Source of the DNA: Wenyingzhuangia heitensis
Lineage (GTDB): Bacteria; Bacteroidota; Bacteroidia; Flavobacteriales; Flavobacteriaceae
Reading direction: 5' to 3'
DNA: 64,000 bases
Assembly: GCF_011762155.1 (NCBI RefSeq)
Contig: NZ_JAASQL010000001.1
Location: 682,001 to 746,000 of the forward strand
The notes beneath the pieces are model-generated. The model did no database searches. It saw only the letters and a list, made by a program, of their open reading frames with translations, and was not told the origin of the DNA. Below, in pieces: positions 19,707 through 27,506 of this stretch (positions are counted from its first letter, which is position 1; every line of letters starts with the position of its first letter). The position numbers and the translations under genes are program-made.

Positions 19707-20750
19707 ATGCAAGTAGATTATATTATTGTTGGTTTTGGTTTGGCTGGAATGGCTATGTCAAAAGAATTAGAAGATCACGGACATTCTTTTGTGGTGTTAG
19801 ATAACGCTTCACAAGTTTCATCGCGAGTAGCGGCAGGAGTTTTTAATCCTGTAATTTTAAAACGATTTACGCCTGTGTGGAATGCCGATGAGCAATTGGA
19901 TAATTTATTTCCTTTTTATACCGATATCAGTAAAAGATTAGGGGGGGAGTATCTTACTTTTTTTGAAACATTAAAGGTGTTTAAGTCTATAGAAGATCAG
20001 AACAATTGGTTTATGGCTTGCGATAATCCTTTGTTAGAAAAATACATGAATCCTAAAATTATTAAAGAGGAAGTAAACGGAATTCATTATTTTGAAGGCT
20101 TTGGACAGGTAAAAGGAACGGGACGAGTTTTGGTTACAAAAGTGTTAGATGATTATATAGATTATTTAAAAAATAAAGATCAGTTTTTAGAGATTCCTTT
20201 TCTACACGATGAATTAGAAATTAATCAGGATACAATTAATTATAAAGATATTACTGCCAAAAAAATAATTTTTGCCGAAGGATATGGTTTAAAAGAGAAT
20301 CCCTTTTTTAATCATTTGCCATTAACAGGAACCAAAGGAGAAATGTTATTTATAAAAGCTCCCGAGTTAAAATTAACACAACAAATAAAATCAGCATTAT
20401 TTGTATTGCCTGTAGGAGATGATATCTATTGGATTGGAGCAACTTTTAATTGGAACGACAAAACGTTAGATGCTACAGAAAAAGGAAAAGCAGAGCTGTT
20501 AGAAAAATTAAACACAATGATTGATGTTCCTTATCAAGTTATAAATCAGTTTGGGGGGATTAGACCTACCGTTAAAGATAGAAGACCTTTGGTAGGAAAA
20601 CATTCAATACACAAAAACTTAATTGTATTCAACGGAATGGGAACTCGTGGAGTGATGATTGCTCCAACGGTTGCAAAACAACTATATCAATATTTGGAAA
20701 ATAACAAATCGCTACCTAAAGAAATTGATATAGAAAGATTTAAATCATAA
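19707..20750 (+). CDS. FAD-dependent oxidoreductase (DAO-type fold)
   Basis: A 347-residue flavoprotein. The dinucleotide-binding motif IIVGFGLAGMAMSKEL starts at residue 6 with GxGxxG at 9-14, and the C-terminal part carries FGGIRPTVKDRRPLVG and NGMGTRGVMIAP, the FAD-contact pattern of D-amino-acid/glycine oxidase-type (DAO) enzymes. The substrate is unknown. The start at 19707 leaves only five residues before the Rossmann strand, so it must be near the true N-terminus. It is followed by a lipoprotein gene 30 bp downstream. Confidence 0.85.
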   Translation: MQVDYIIVGFGLAGMAMSKELEDHGHSFVVLDNASQVSSRVAAGVFNPVILKRFTPVWNADEQLDNLFPFYTDISKRLGGEYLTFFETLKVFKSIEDQNNWFMACDNPLLEKYMNPKIIKEEVNGIHYFEGFGQVKGTGRVLVTKVLDDYIDYLKNKDQFLEIPFLHDELEINQDTINYKDITAKKIIFAEGYGLKENPFFNHLPLTGTKGEMLFIKAPELKLTQQIKSALFVLPVGDDIYWIGATFNWNDKTLDATEKGKAELLEKLNTMIDVPYQVINQFGGIRPTVKDRRPLVGKHSIHKNLIVFNGMGTRGVMIAPTVAKQLYQYLENNKSLPKEIDIERFKS

Positions 20751-20780
20751 AGAGATTTTTATCTTTATACAAAAAAAAAG

Positions 20781-21167
20781 ATGTTGTTAATTACACAAAA
20801 AATAATCATGAGGAGTTTCTTACTAGCAATTACTGTTTTTGTGATGAGTTGTTCTTCCAAAAAAGAAGAAACACCAGTTGCTAAAGTAAATGTTGCTGTG
20901 TCTAAAAAAGAGACTGTAAAAGAACAATTTATAGATACAGTTTTTTATGCTGTACAAATAGGTGCCTATAAGGACTTTAATGTTGAATTTAGTTCTGATA
21001 TTATTAAAATTTCCGAAAACGGATTAAATCACTATGTATTAGGAAGTTTAAAAACGAAAAGTGAAGCGGATCGATTTTTAGAAATATTAATAGATTTAGG
21101 TGTTAAAGATGCTTTTGTTGTTAAGCTTAGCAATCATAAAATTGTTGAGAAATTTTATGAATTATAA
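20781..21167 (+). CDS. SPOR-domain-like lipoprotein
   Basis: A 128-residue protein with a lipoprotein signal ending in FVMSC (Cys at residue 24), then a charged linker and a compact domain: FYAVQIGAYKDF, then GLNHYVLGSLKTKSEADRFL and DAFVVKLSN. That is the beta-alpha-beta pattern of SPOR domains, which bind denuded peptidoglycan glycan strands in many proteins. An ATG at 20808 (MRSFLLAIT...) is an equally good start and keeps the lipobox. It converges with DUF983 and overlaps it by 6 bp at the 3' ends. Confidence 0.72.
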   Translation: MLLITQKIIMRSFLLAITVFVMSCSSKKEETPVAKVNVAVSKKETVKEQFIDTVFYAVQIGAYKDFNVEFSSDIIKISENGLNHYVLGSLKTKSEADRFLEILIDLGVKDAFVVKLSNHKIVEKFYEL

Positions 21168-21551
21168 AACTCTATCTTTTGGATCTTTAGCGTATTTAAT
21201 AAATAAGTGAATCCAAATTACTCTAGATAATCTTAAGCTCCAAGGGGCTAATAAAAACAATCCTATAGCAATAGTTACTAGGCTTTCTCGCATAGTTAAA
21301 CCAAAAAGCACAACACTAATTACATAAATAGCCACCGCTACAGCAACACTTAGTCCATACCCCACATACATAGCTCCGTAAAAAAAAGAAGGTTCCCTCA
21401 TGTATTTTAAATTACAATTTGGGCAATGAGTTTTAGTTTGAGTGGTTTTTAAAACATTAAAAGAAAATTTGTTTTCAAAGAACTCACCTTCTCTACACTG
21501 TGGGCATTTAGATGTAAAAATGCTATATAGTTTGCTTTTATTTGTAGACAT
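21162..21551 (-). CDS. DUF983 family membrane protein with zinc-ribbon-like cysteines
   Basis: A 129-residue protein with two CPxC motifs, CPQC near residue 15 and CPNC near residue 43, which look like a zinc-ribbon pair. They are followed by REPSFFYGAMYVGYGLSVAV and two membrane segments. This is the layout of DUF983 proteins. Function is unknown for the family. A possible -7 box (CAAATATA on the plus strand) lies at 21626-21633 in the gap shared with the divergent ABC-F gene. Confidence 0.82.
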   Translation of the reverse strand: MSTNKSKLYSIFTSKCPQCREGEFFENKFSFNVLKTTQTKTHCPNCNLKYMREPSFFYGAMYVGYGLSVAVAVAIYVISVVLFGLTMRESLVTIAIGLFLLAPWSLRLSRVIWIHLFIKYAKDPKDRVL

Positions 21552-21569
21552 GGTCTATTTTATTTATGG

Positions 21570-21577
21570 TATTTTTG
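21570..21577 (+). promoter_or_regulatory. Probable ABC-F promoter (-7 box TATTTTTG)
   Basis: TATTTTTG followed by C matches the Bacteroidota -7 consensus, about 90 nt ahead of the ABC-F ATG at 21671. The resulting 5' leader of roughly 85 nt shows no obvious attenuator hairpin or leader peptide. Confidence 0.4.
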
Positions 21578-21670
21578 CAATGTATTTAGAATAAAACAAA
21601 TGCAGTACAGGATCTAATATTACAACAAATATAGTTCCAATTTTACATATATAAGCAACAAAAGTTACAT

Positions 21671-23590
21671 ATGGTTAATGTTCACAATTTAACGGTTACA
21701 TTTAATGGTACAGATCTTTTTTCGGGAATTACTTTTAAGTTAGAAAAAGGAAATAGAGTAGGTTTGGTAGGGAAAAATGGAGCAGGAAAATCTACTTTAT
21801 TAAAGGTGTTATCTAAAGATATACCTAGCGATGGTGGTACTTTGGCCTTTGATAAAGATATACAAATAGGTTTTTTACGTCAGGATATAGATTTTATTCC
21901 AGGTAGAACTATTTTAGAAGAAGCCTATCAAGCCTTTGAAGAAATTAAGCAGATAGAAGTTGAATTAGAAAAAATTAACAATGAGTTAGCAGAAAGAACA
22001 GATTACGAAAGTGACTACTACGTAAACTTAATGCATGATTTAGAAGAAAAAACAACTCGTTACGAATTGTTAGGAGGATATAATTACCAAGGAGAAACCG
22101 AAAAAATATTACAAGGACTAGGTTTTAATAGAGAAGATTTTGGAAAGCTAACAGATACATTTTCTGGAGGATGGAGAATGCGTATTGAGTTGGCAAAACT
22201 ATTATTACAACAAAACGATATTTTATTATTGGATGAACCAACCAACCACTTAGATATAGAGTCTATTATTTGGTTAGAAAATTTTTTAAGAGGATATGCA
22301 GGAGCTGTTGTGTTGGTTTCTCACGATAAAATGTTTTTAGACAATGTAACCAATAGAACCATAGAAATTTCTTTGGGACAAATTTACGATTACAAAAAAC
22401 CGTATTCTCAGTTCTTATTGCTCAGAGATGAGATTCGTGAAAAGCAATTACAAGCTCAAAAAAATCAGGAAAAAGAAATAAAAGCAAAAGAGGAATTGAT
22501 AGAGAGATTCCGCTACAAAGCAACCAAAGCTAATTTAGCACAATCGCTAATAAAACAGTTGGATAAAGTACAGCGTATAGAGGTAGACGGAGAAGACAAT
22601 GCAGTAATGAATGTTCGTTTTCCGTTGTCCAAAGAGCCAGGGAAAATTGTGGTAGAGGCAGAAAATGTGTCTAAAAGTTACGGAAACAAACATGTGTTGG
22701 CTAATGTTGATATGATGATTGAGCGTGGTTCTAAAATTGCTTTTGTGGGGCAAAATGGACAGGGGAAATCTACTTTAGCAAAAATGATGGTAGGGGATAC
22801 AGACTATAAGGGAAACTTAAAATTAGGACACAACGTAGAGATAGGATATTTTGCGCAAAATCAAGCAGAGCATTTAGATGGTGAAATTACCTTGTTAGAA
22901 ACCATGGAAAATGCTGCGAATGATGGAAACCGAGCTAAAGTAAGAACAATGCTAGGTTCTTTTTTGTTTAGTGGAGATGATGCAGAAAAAAAAGTAAAAG
23001 TATTATCTGGAGGTGAAAGAAATAGATTGGCATTGTGTAAAATGTTATTGGAGCCATTTAATGTATTAATTATGGATGAGCCTACTAACCACTTAGATAT
23101 TGCTTCTAAAAATGTGTTAAAAAAAGCCTTAGAAAACTTTGAAGGTACTCTGATTTTAGTTTCTCACGATAGAGATTTTTTACAAGGTTTAACCCAAAAA
23201 GTATTCTACTTTAAAGACAAGTTAATTAAAGAGTATTTAGGAGATTTAGATTATTTTTTAGAAGAACATAAGTTAGAAGATATGCGTGCTGCCGAAATGA
23301 AAACGGTGGTAGAAACGGAGAAACCAATAGAAAAAAAATCAGGAAGACTAAGTAGAGAGGAAGAAAAAGAACTTAAGAAAATTAAGAACAGATTTAGCAA
23401 GGTAGAAAGATCTATTGCTGATTTGGAAAATGAAATCAAAAAGATGGATGATCAGTTAGCAGAAAATTATGAAAAGCATGCTGCTGATGGGACTTTTTTT
23501 GAAAAATACCAAGCTAAAAAAGACGAGTTAGATAATTTAACAGAAGAATTGTTTGAGCTAGATGATGAAATATCGTCTAAAGAATCGTAA
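21671..23590 (+). CDS. ABC-F family ATP-binding protein (translation factor type)
   Basis: A 639-residue protein with two ABC domains and no membrane segments. Walker A of domain 1 is GKNGAGKS at residues 34-41, with signature FSGGWRMR and LLLDEPTNHLD. Domain 2 has GQNGQGKS, LSGGERNR and IMDEPTNHLD. Between the ABC domains is a charged helical linker, and the C-terminus (about 545-639) is a Lys/Glu-rich coiled coil like that of Uup or YdiF-type proteins. ABC-F proteins act on the ribosome. Resistance is not implied by sequence alone, and a housekeeping role is more likely. Confidence 0.92.
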   Translation: MVNVHNLTVTFNGTDLFSGITFKLEKGNRVGLVGKNGAGKSTLLKVLSKDIPSDGGTLAFDKDIQIGFLRQDIDFIPGRTILEEAYQAFEEIKQIEVELEKINNELAERTDYESDYYVNLMHDLEEKTTRYELLGGYNYQGETEKILQGLGFNREDFGKLTDTFSGGWRMRIELAKLLLQQNDILLLDEPTNHLDIESIIWLENFLRGYAGAVVLVSHDKMFLDNVTNRTIEISLGQIYDYKKPYSQFLLLRDEIREKQLQAQKNQEKEIKAKEELIERFRYKATKANLAQSLIKQLDKVQRIEVDGEDNAVMNVRFPLSKEPGKIVVEAENVSKSYGNKHVLANVDMMIERGSKIAFVGQNGQGKSTLAKMMVGDTDYKGNLKLGHNVEIGYFAQNQAEHLDGEITLLETMENAANDGNRAKVRTMLGSFLFSGDDAEKKVKVLSGGERNRLALCKMLLEPFNVLIMDEPTNHLDIASKNVLKKALENFEGTLILVSHDRDFLQGLTQKVFYFKDKLIKEYLGDLDYFLEEHKLEDMRAAEMKTVVETEKPIEKKSGRLSREEEKELKKIKNRFSKVERSIADLENEIKKMDDQLAENYEKHAADGTFFEKYQAKKDELDNLTEELFELDDEISSKES

Positions 23591-23702
23591 GCTTCTCGAT
23601 ACACCCTGAAACGAGTTTAGGGCACTCGAAGTGACAATGTGAAAATAATGTCAGGTCGAGTTTTTTATGAAGTGTAACGAAATAAAAAGTATCGAGAACT
23701 TG
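23591..23702. repeat. Fold-back repeat (TTCTCGATAC...GTATCGAGAA), about 110 bp
   Basis: The gap between the ABC-F gene and the next gene carries TTCTCGATAC and, about 100 bp later, its exact complement GTATCGAGAA. Inside are CACTCGAAGTGACA and TGTCAGGTCGAGT, a second nested imperfect inverted pair. The 195-bp tandem units between argB and argE have the same architecture (TTCTCGATACAA, ACTCGAACTGACA, TGTCACTTCGAGT, TTGTATCGAGAA), so this is a single dispersed copy of the same family. Confidence 0.75.
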
Positions 23703-23736
23703 TTGATTGTTAAAAATACAATACAAAAAGTAATTA

Positions 23737-24654
23737 ATGACATCAGAAAACATACAAATCATTTTACCTTTATTGCAAAAGCAAGAAGTAGAGCTGTATG
23801 TAAAAAGAGAAGATTTATTGCATCCTTTTATTTCTGGGAATAAATTCAGAAAATTAACATACAATCTACAAGAGGCTAAAAAACAAAAAAAAGAATACCT
23901 TCTTACTTTTGGAGGAGCATATTCCAATCATATTTTGGCAACGGCTGCTGCAGGAAAAGAATTTGGTTTTAAAACTGTGGGAGTGATTCGTGGAGAAGAA
24001 CTAGAAATTGATTTGCAAAAAACATTTTCTAAAAATGCTACGTTAAAAAAAGCTAGTGAATTTGGAATGGAGTTTTTGTTTGTTTCTAGATCAGAATACA
24101 ATCAAAAAAAAGAAATTACGTTTTTAGATAAGTTACAAATTAAATATCCCAATAGTTATTTGGTTCCAGAAGGAGGAACCAACTCTTTGGCAATAAAAGG
24201 CTGTGAAGAAATATTAACAACTAATGATACGCGTTTTACACATATTTGTTGCGCAATGGGAACAGGCGGTACGGTTACAGGTCTTATAAATAGTAGTTTA
24301 AAACATCAAAATATTTTAGTATTTCCATCGTTAAAAGGTAATTGGGTTGCGGATGAAATAAATAGTTTAAAACCTAACAAAAAAAATTGGAAGGTGATTT
24401 TAGATTATCATTTTGGAGGCTATGGAAAAGTATCCGATGAATTAATTACATTTATTAACCAGTTTAAAAAACAAACATCAATTCCTTTAGATCCTATTTA
24501 TACAGGAAAAATGATGTTCGGTTTGTTAGATATGGTTCAACAAACTCAATTTAAAAAAGGAAGTAAAATTTTAGCAATACACACAGGTGGGCTTCAGGGA
24601 ATTGAAGGGATGAATGTGTTGTTAAAACAAAAAAATAAAGAAATTATTCAATGA
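23737..24654 (+). CDS. PLP-dependent ACC deaminase / D-cysteine desulfhydrase family enzyme
   Basis: A 305-residue fold-type II PLP enzyme. VKREDLLHPFISGNKFRKL near the N-terminus places the PLP lysine at Lys36 (GNK), and FGGAYSNHI, VPEGGTNSLA and CAMGTGGTVTG are the phosphate- and substrate-binding stretches of the 1-aminocyclopropane-1-carboxylate deaminase/D-cysteine desulfhydrase family. Members without the ACC-specific residues usually act on D-cysteine; this is the likelier activity but is not proven by sequence. It overlaps the glucosaminidase gene by 4 bp. Confidence 0.85.
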   Translation: MTSENIQIILPLLQKQEVELYVKREDLLHPFISGNKFRKLTYNLQEAKKQKKEYLLTFGGAYSNHILATAAAGKEFGFKTVGVIRGEELEIDLQKTFSKNATLKKASEFGMEFLFVSRSEYNQKKEITFLDKLQIKYPNSYLVPEGGTNSLAIKGCEEILTTNDTRFTHICCAMGTGGTVTGLINSSLKHQNILVFPSLKGNWVADEINSLKPNKKNWKVILDYHFGGYGKVSDELITFINQFKKQTSIPLDPIYTGKMMFGLLDMVQQTQFKKGSKILAIHTGGLQGIEGMNVLLKQKNKEIIQ

Positions 24655-25685
24655 GAAAAATTATAGTTTGTGTGCTTACTTGTTTAGTGGTGGCTTGTGG
24701 TTCTAGTAAAAAAGTAACGGAAAACAGCAGTGCTAAAAATGTAAACACTCGTCAAGAAGTTATGGTAGAGCCTAGTAAAGAGGCTTTAAAAGAAGTGAAA
24801 AAAGCAGTTACAGAAACTAAAAAAGATGCGAATAGTTACTTAAACGAAACTACGCTGGCTTATGTAGAACACTATGCTCCGTTAGCTATGGACGAGATGA
24901 GGAAGTTTAAAATTCCGGCAAGTATTACGCTAGCTCAAGGTATTTTAGAATCTGGAAGCGGAAAAAGTCAACTATCAGCAAAATCTAACAATCATTTCGG
25001 AATAAAATGCCATACAGGTTGGAAAGGAGCAAAAGTATATCATGATGATGATGCAAAAGGAGAATGCTTTAGAAAATATCAGTTCCCGGCAACTTCTTAT
25101 CAAGATCATTCTTTGTTTTTAACCACTCGCTTTAGATATGCAAGTTTATTTCGTTTAAAAAAAGATGATTATAAGGCTTGGGCAAAAGGTTTAAAAAAAG
25201 CAGGATATGCTACAGATCCAAAATATCCAGATAAACTGATTTCTTTTATAGAAAAATATGAGTTGTATAAGTATGATAGAATGGTGTTAAAAGGAAAGAT
25301 AGACACGGATCATTTAACAGAAAAGGTAGAGGTTGCAGAGATTGTAAAAGATTTTAAAGAAGAGTCTAAAAGACGAAAAAAACTAAATAGAAAGGGAGTT
25401 CATACTGTAAAAGAGGATGATACTTTATATTCTATTTCTCAGAAATATGGAATTTCTATAGAAGAAATTAAGGTGCTAAATAACTTAGACAGTAATGTTA
25501 TTCATCAAGGTGATGAGTTAAAGTTAAGAAGCGATGCTAAAAGAGATAGTTACCATATTGTAGAAAAAAAAGAAACCCTTTATTCTATATCTAAAGAATA
25601 CGGTGTTACGGTAGAAGAATTAAAACAAATGAATGGTTTAAAAGACAATACACTGTCTATAGGTCAGGAGTTAAGAGTAGATTAA
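24651..25685 (+). CDS. Lipoprotein beta-N-acetylglucosaminidase (GH73/FlgJ-like) with two LysM domains
   Basis: A 344-residue exported protein. A lipoprotein signal ends at VVAC (Cys16). The glucosaminidase domain spans about residues 65-215, with Glu100 in LAQGILESGSGKSQLS as the likely catalytic acid and NNHFGIKC as the second family motif. Two LysM modules follow (about 246-290 and 298-342; HTVKEDDTLYSISQKYGIS and YHIVEKKETLYSISKEYGVT). It should bind and trim peptidoglycan at the cell envelope. It is coupled by 4-bp overlap to the PLP enzyme, which has no evident functional link. Confidence 0.92.
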   Translation: MRKIIVCVLTCLVVACGSSKKVTENSSAKNVNTRQEVMVEPSKEALKEVKKAVTETKKDANSYLNETTLAYVEHYAPLAMDEMRKFKIPASITLAQGILESGSGKSQLSAKSNNHFGIKCHTGWKGAKVYHDDDAKGECFRKYQFPATSYQDHSLFLTTRFRYASLFRLKKDDYKAWAKGLKKAGYATDPKYPDKLISFIEKYELYKYDRMVLKGKIDTDHLTEKVEVAEIVKDFKEESKRRKKLNRKGVHTVKEDDTLYSISQKYGISIEEIKVLNNLDSNVIHQGDELKLRSDAKRDSYHIVEKKETLYSISKEYGVTVEELKQMNGLKDNTLSIGQELRVD

Positions 25686-25912
25686 ATATATACTGCTAGT
25701 TATTGTCTATTTTTTAAGATGTCTGTTGTTTAAAAATAAATTCTATTCAAAAACTCAACTAGATTAATTTCAAAATCATTTGTTGCACTTATTAATTGCT
25801 ATATATGTAGTTAATGTGTGGTTAGAATTTAATCATGCGTGTTGTTAAAAGTTTAATTTTGATGTTAGTTTTATGGTATATTAATAATTAAACTAATCAA
25901 AAGCCGAAAAAA

Positions 25913-26869
25913 ATGAGAATTAAACTACATCCGTTTGTGTATCTTATAATGTTTATTGTCTTGTTTAGTTGTGCATCAAATTCTGAAGATGAATTTGTAC
26001 CACCGTCTAAAGTAGAAGAATGTGATAAGGTATGTGATGCTGGATTTACATTGAATGAAGAAACTTGCGAGTGTGAAGAAAATCCTGTTGAGGAATGTGA
26101 TAAGGTCTGTGATGCTGGATTTACTTTGGATAAAGAAACTTGTGAGTGTGAAGAGATTCCGGATTTGACAGAAGGTATAAAATATGGAGATAATTACATT
26201 GTTTTTCAACCTGAAATTACCAAATCTAATTTAGATACATGGAAGCTAAGAACTATAGGAGGTGATGGGTATTATCCAGAAAATGTAAACGCGAATATAA
26301 AAGATACTGATTTGCCTGCAATAGAGAATAGTTACTTAGAATTTACAGGAAATAATCTAAATGGAGGAACTCCCACATCACCTTTAAAATACACGTTTGT
26401 GTGTCCTAAAACTACCAAATACCGATTGGTGATGAGAATGTTGCAACCCTTAGAATCTTGTACTATAGGGTCTAGTCATTGTGCAGATAACGGGTATGTT
26501 AAAGGAGATAAAAGAAATGACTGTTGGGTTAAGTTAGAAGGAGATTTTACTTCGGGAAACCATATTGTAACCGAGGACTTAAAGAAAACTAAAAAGTTTT
26601 GGGGTAGAGGAGTAAGAAAATGGGGATCTTGTCATATGATAGAAGCACACAATAAAGAAGGTAAAGGAGTTAATGCTAAGGCTCTGTATAATTTAAAAGA
26701 AGGAGAAGTGTATGCATTTACCATTGCCGGACGTGCCCAAGGTTGTAGTTTAGACTATGTAATGTTTTATGAAGAAACATTAGAAACATCTTTAAATTTA
26801 ACTATAGAAAATCATACAGATATAGCACTTGAGTTTCCAGAAGTTTACAGACCTAATACCAATAAGTAA
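25913..26869 (+). CDS. Lipoprotein with two 25-residue Cys repeats and a beta-sandwich-like domain
   Basis: A 318-residue lipoprotein (lipobox FSC, Cys20). Residues 35-58 and 60-83 are near-identical 25-residue-period repeats of the form EECDKVCDAGFTLxxETCEC, an EGF-like stalk with four Cys each. The rest (about 85-318) contains YGDNYIVFQPE, NDCWVKLEGDF, KKFWGRG and FTIAGRAQGCSLDYVMFY. That resembles the carbohydrate-binding beta-sandwich appended to polysaccharide-active proteins of marine Bacteroidota, a similarity I judge from pattern only. It is preceded by a 227-bp gap and stands alone, with no SusC/SusD partner. Confidence 0.7.
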   Translation: MRIKLHPFVYLIMFIVLFSCASNSEDEFVPPSKVEECDKVCDAGFTLNEETCECEENPVEECDKVCDAGFTLDKETCECEEIPDLTEGIKYGDNYIVFQPEITKSNLDTWKLRTIGGDGYYPENVNANIKDTDLPAIENSYLEFTGNNLNGGTPTSPLKYTFVCPKTTKYRLVMRMLQPLESCTIGSSHCADNGYVKGDKRNDCWVKLEGDFTSGNHIVTEDLKKTKKFWGRGVRKWGSCHMIEAHNKEGKGVNAKALYNLKEGEVYAFTIAGRAQGCSLDYVMFYEETLETSLNLTIENHTDIALEFPEVYRPNTNK

Positions 26870-26888
26870 CTAGGTTAATAGCAAAATA

Positions 26889-26925
26889 AAAGGTCGACTA
26901 TTGAATAATAGTCGACCTTTTATTT
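26889..26925. terminator. Bidirectional terminator between the Cys-repeat lipoprotein and the Spy-like gene
   Basis: Perfect 14-bp stem AAAGGTCGACTATT/AATAGTCGACCTTT with loop GAAT, A-rich before and T-rich after, in the gap between convergent genes. Confidence 0.9.
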
Positions 26926-26926
26926 T

Positions 26927-27373
26927 TTAAGCTTCTTTTTGATGGTGCTTTCTTTTAAATCCTTCTTTTCTAGCATGTCTCATTTTCATTTTATGATCGT
27001 GTTTCTTTTGCATTCTTGTCCAAGTTACATATTGGTCTTTGTCTAAAATGTCTTTCATTAATTTATTTAATTTAGCTTGTTCATCTAAGTGAGACATTGC
27101 TAAATTGTATTTTTCGTCAGAAGATAAATCTTTACGACTCTCTTTGTTTGCTTTTCTGTCAGCCATCTTTTTTTCCATTTCACGAACATTAACAGTTATA
27201 ATAGGAGTAATTTTAGTTACTTGTTTTTCTGATAAGTCCAAAGCAACAGTCATTTTTTTAACCATTAATTGTGTTTTTTGTTCTGCTGTAAAATCATTTT
27301 TTAAATGATGTCTTTTTTGAGCACTAATAGAAAGTGTAATAAGAAGTGCGAATAATAAGCTTACTTGTTTCAT
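26927..27373 (-). CDS. Small exported Spy/CpxP-like (LTXXQ-type) protein
   Basis: A 148-residue protein with a clear signal peptide (VSLLFALLITLSISAQ). The mature part is all-helical, charged and very His/Lys/Met-rich at the end (MKMRHARKEGFKRKHHQKEA). The segment FTAEQKTQLMVKKMTVALDL, followed by SEKQVTKI, resembles the LTxxQ helices of Spy/CpxP periplasmic chaperones, and LSSDEKYNLAMSHLDEQAKL fits the second helix pair. A metal-binding tail is possible but speculative. Monocistronic. Confidence 0.7.
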   Translation of the reverse strand: MKQVSLLFALLITLSISAQKRHHLKNDFTAEQKTQLMVKKMTVALDLSEKQVTKITPIITVNVREMEKKMADRKANKESRKDLSSDEKYNLAMSHLDEQAKLNKLMKDILDKDQYVTWTRMQKKHDHKMKMRHARKEGFKRKHHQKEA

Positions 27374-27472
27374 AATAAAATATTTTTAATTGTTATACTA
27401 CTTTGACCTACATAGTATTAAATAGTTTTTAAACTCTGTAATTATATTTAATAACTACTGTTTTGTAGTTTG

Positions 27473-27502
27473 GTGACATTTAACTTTTTCCCCGTATCTT
27501 TG
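27473..27502 (+). promoter_or_regulatory. ygiQ-type gene promoter: TTG-N19-TATCTTTG
   Basis: TTG at 27473-27475 and TATCTTTG at 27495-27502 are separated by 19 bp, a good match to the Bacteroidota housekeeping promoter. The -7 box ends 4 nt before the ATG at 27507, so the mRNA is probably leaderless or nearly so. Confidence 0.65.
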
Positions 27503-27506
27503 CATT

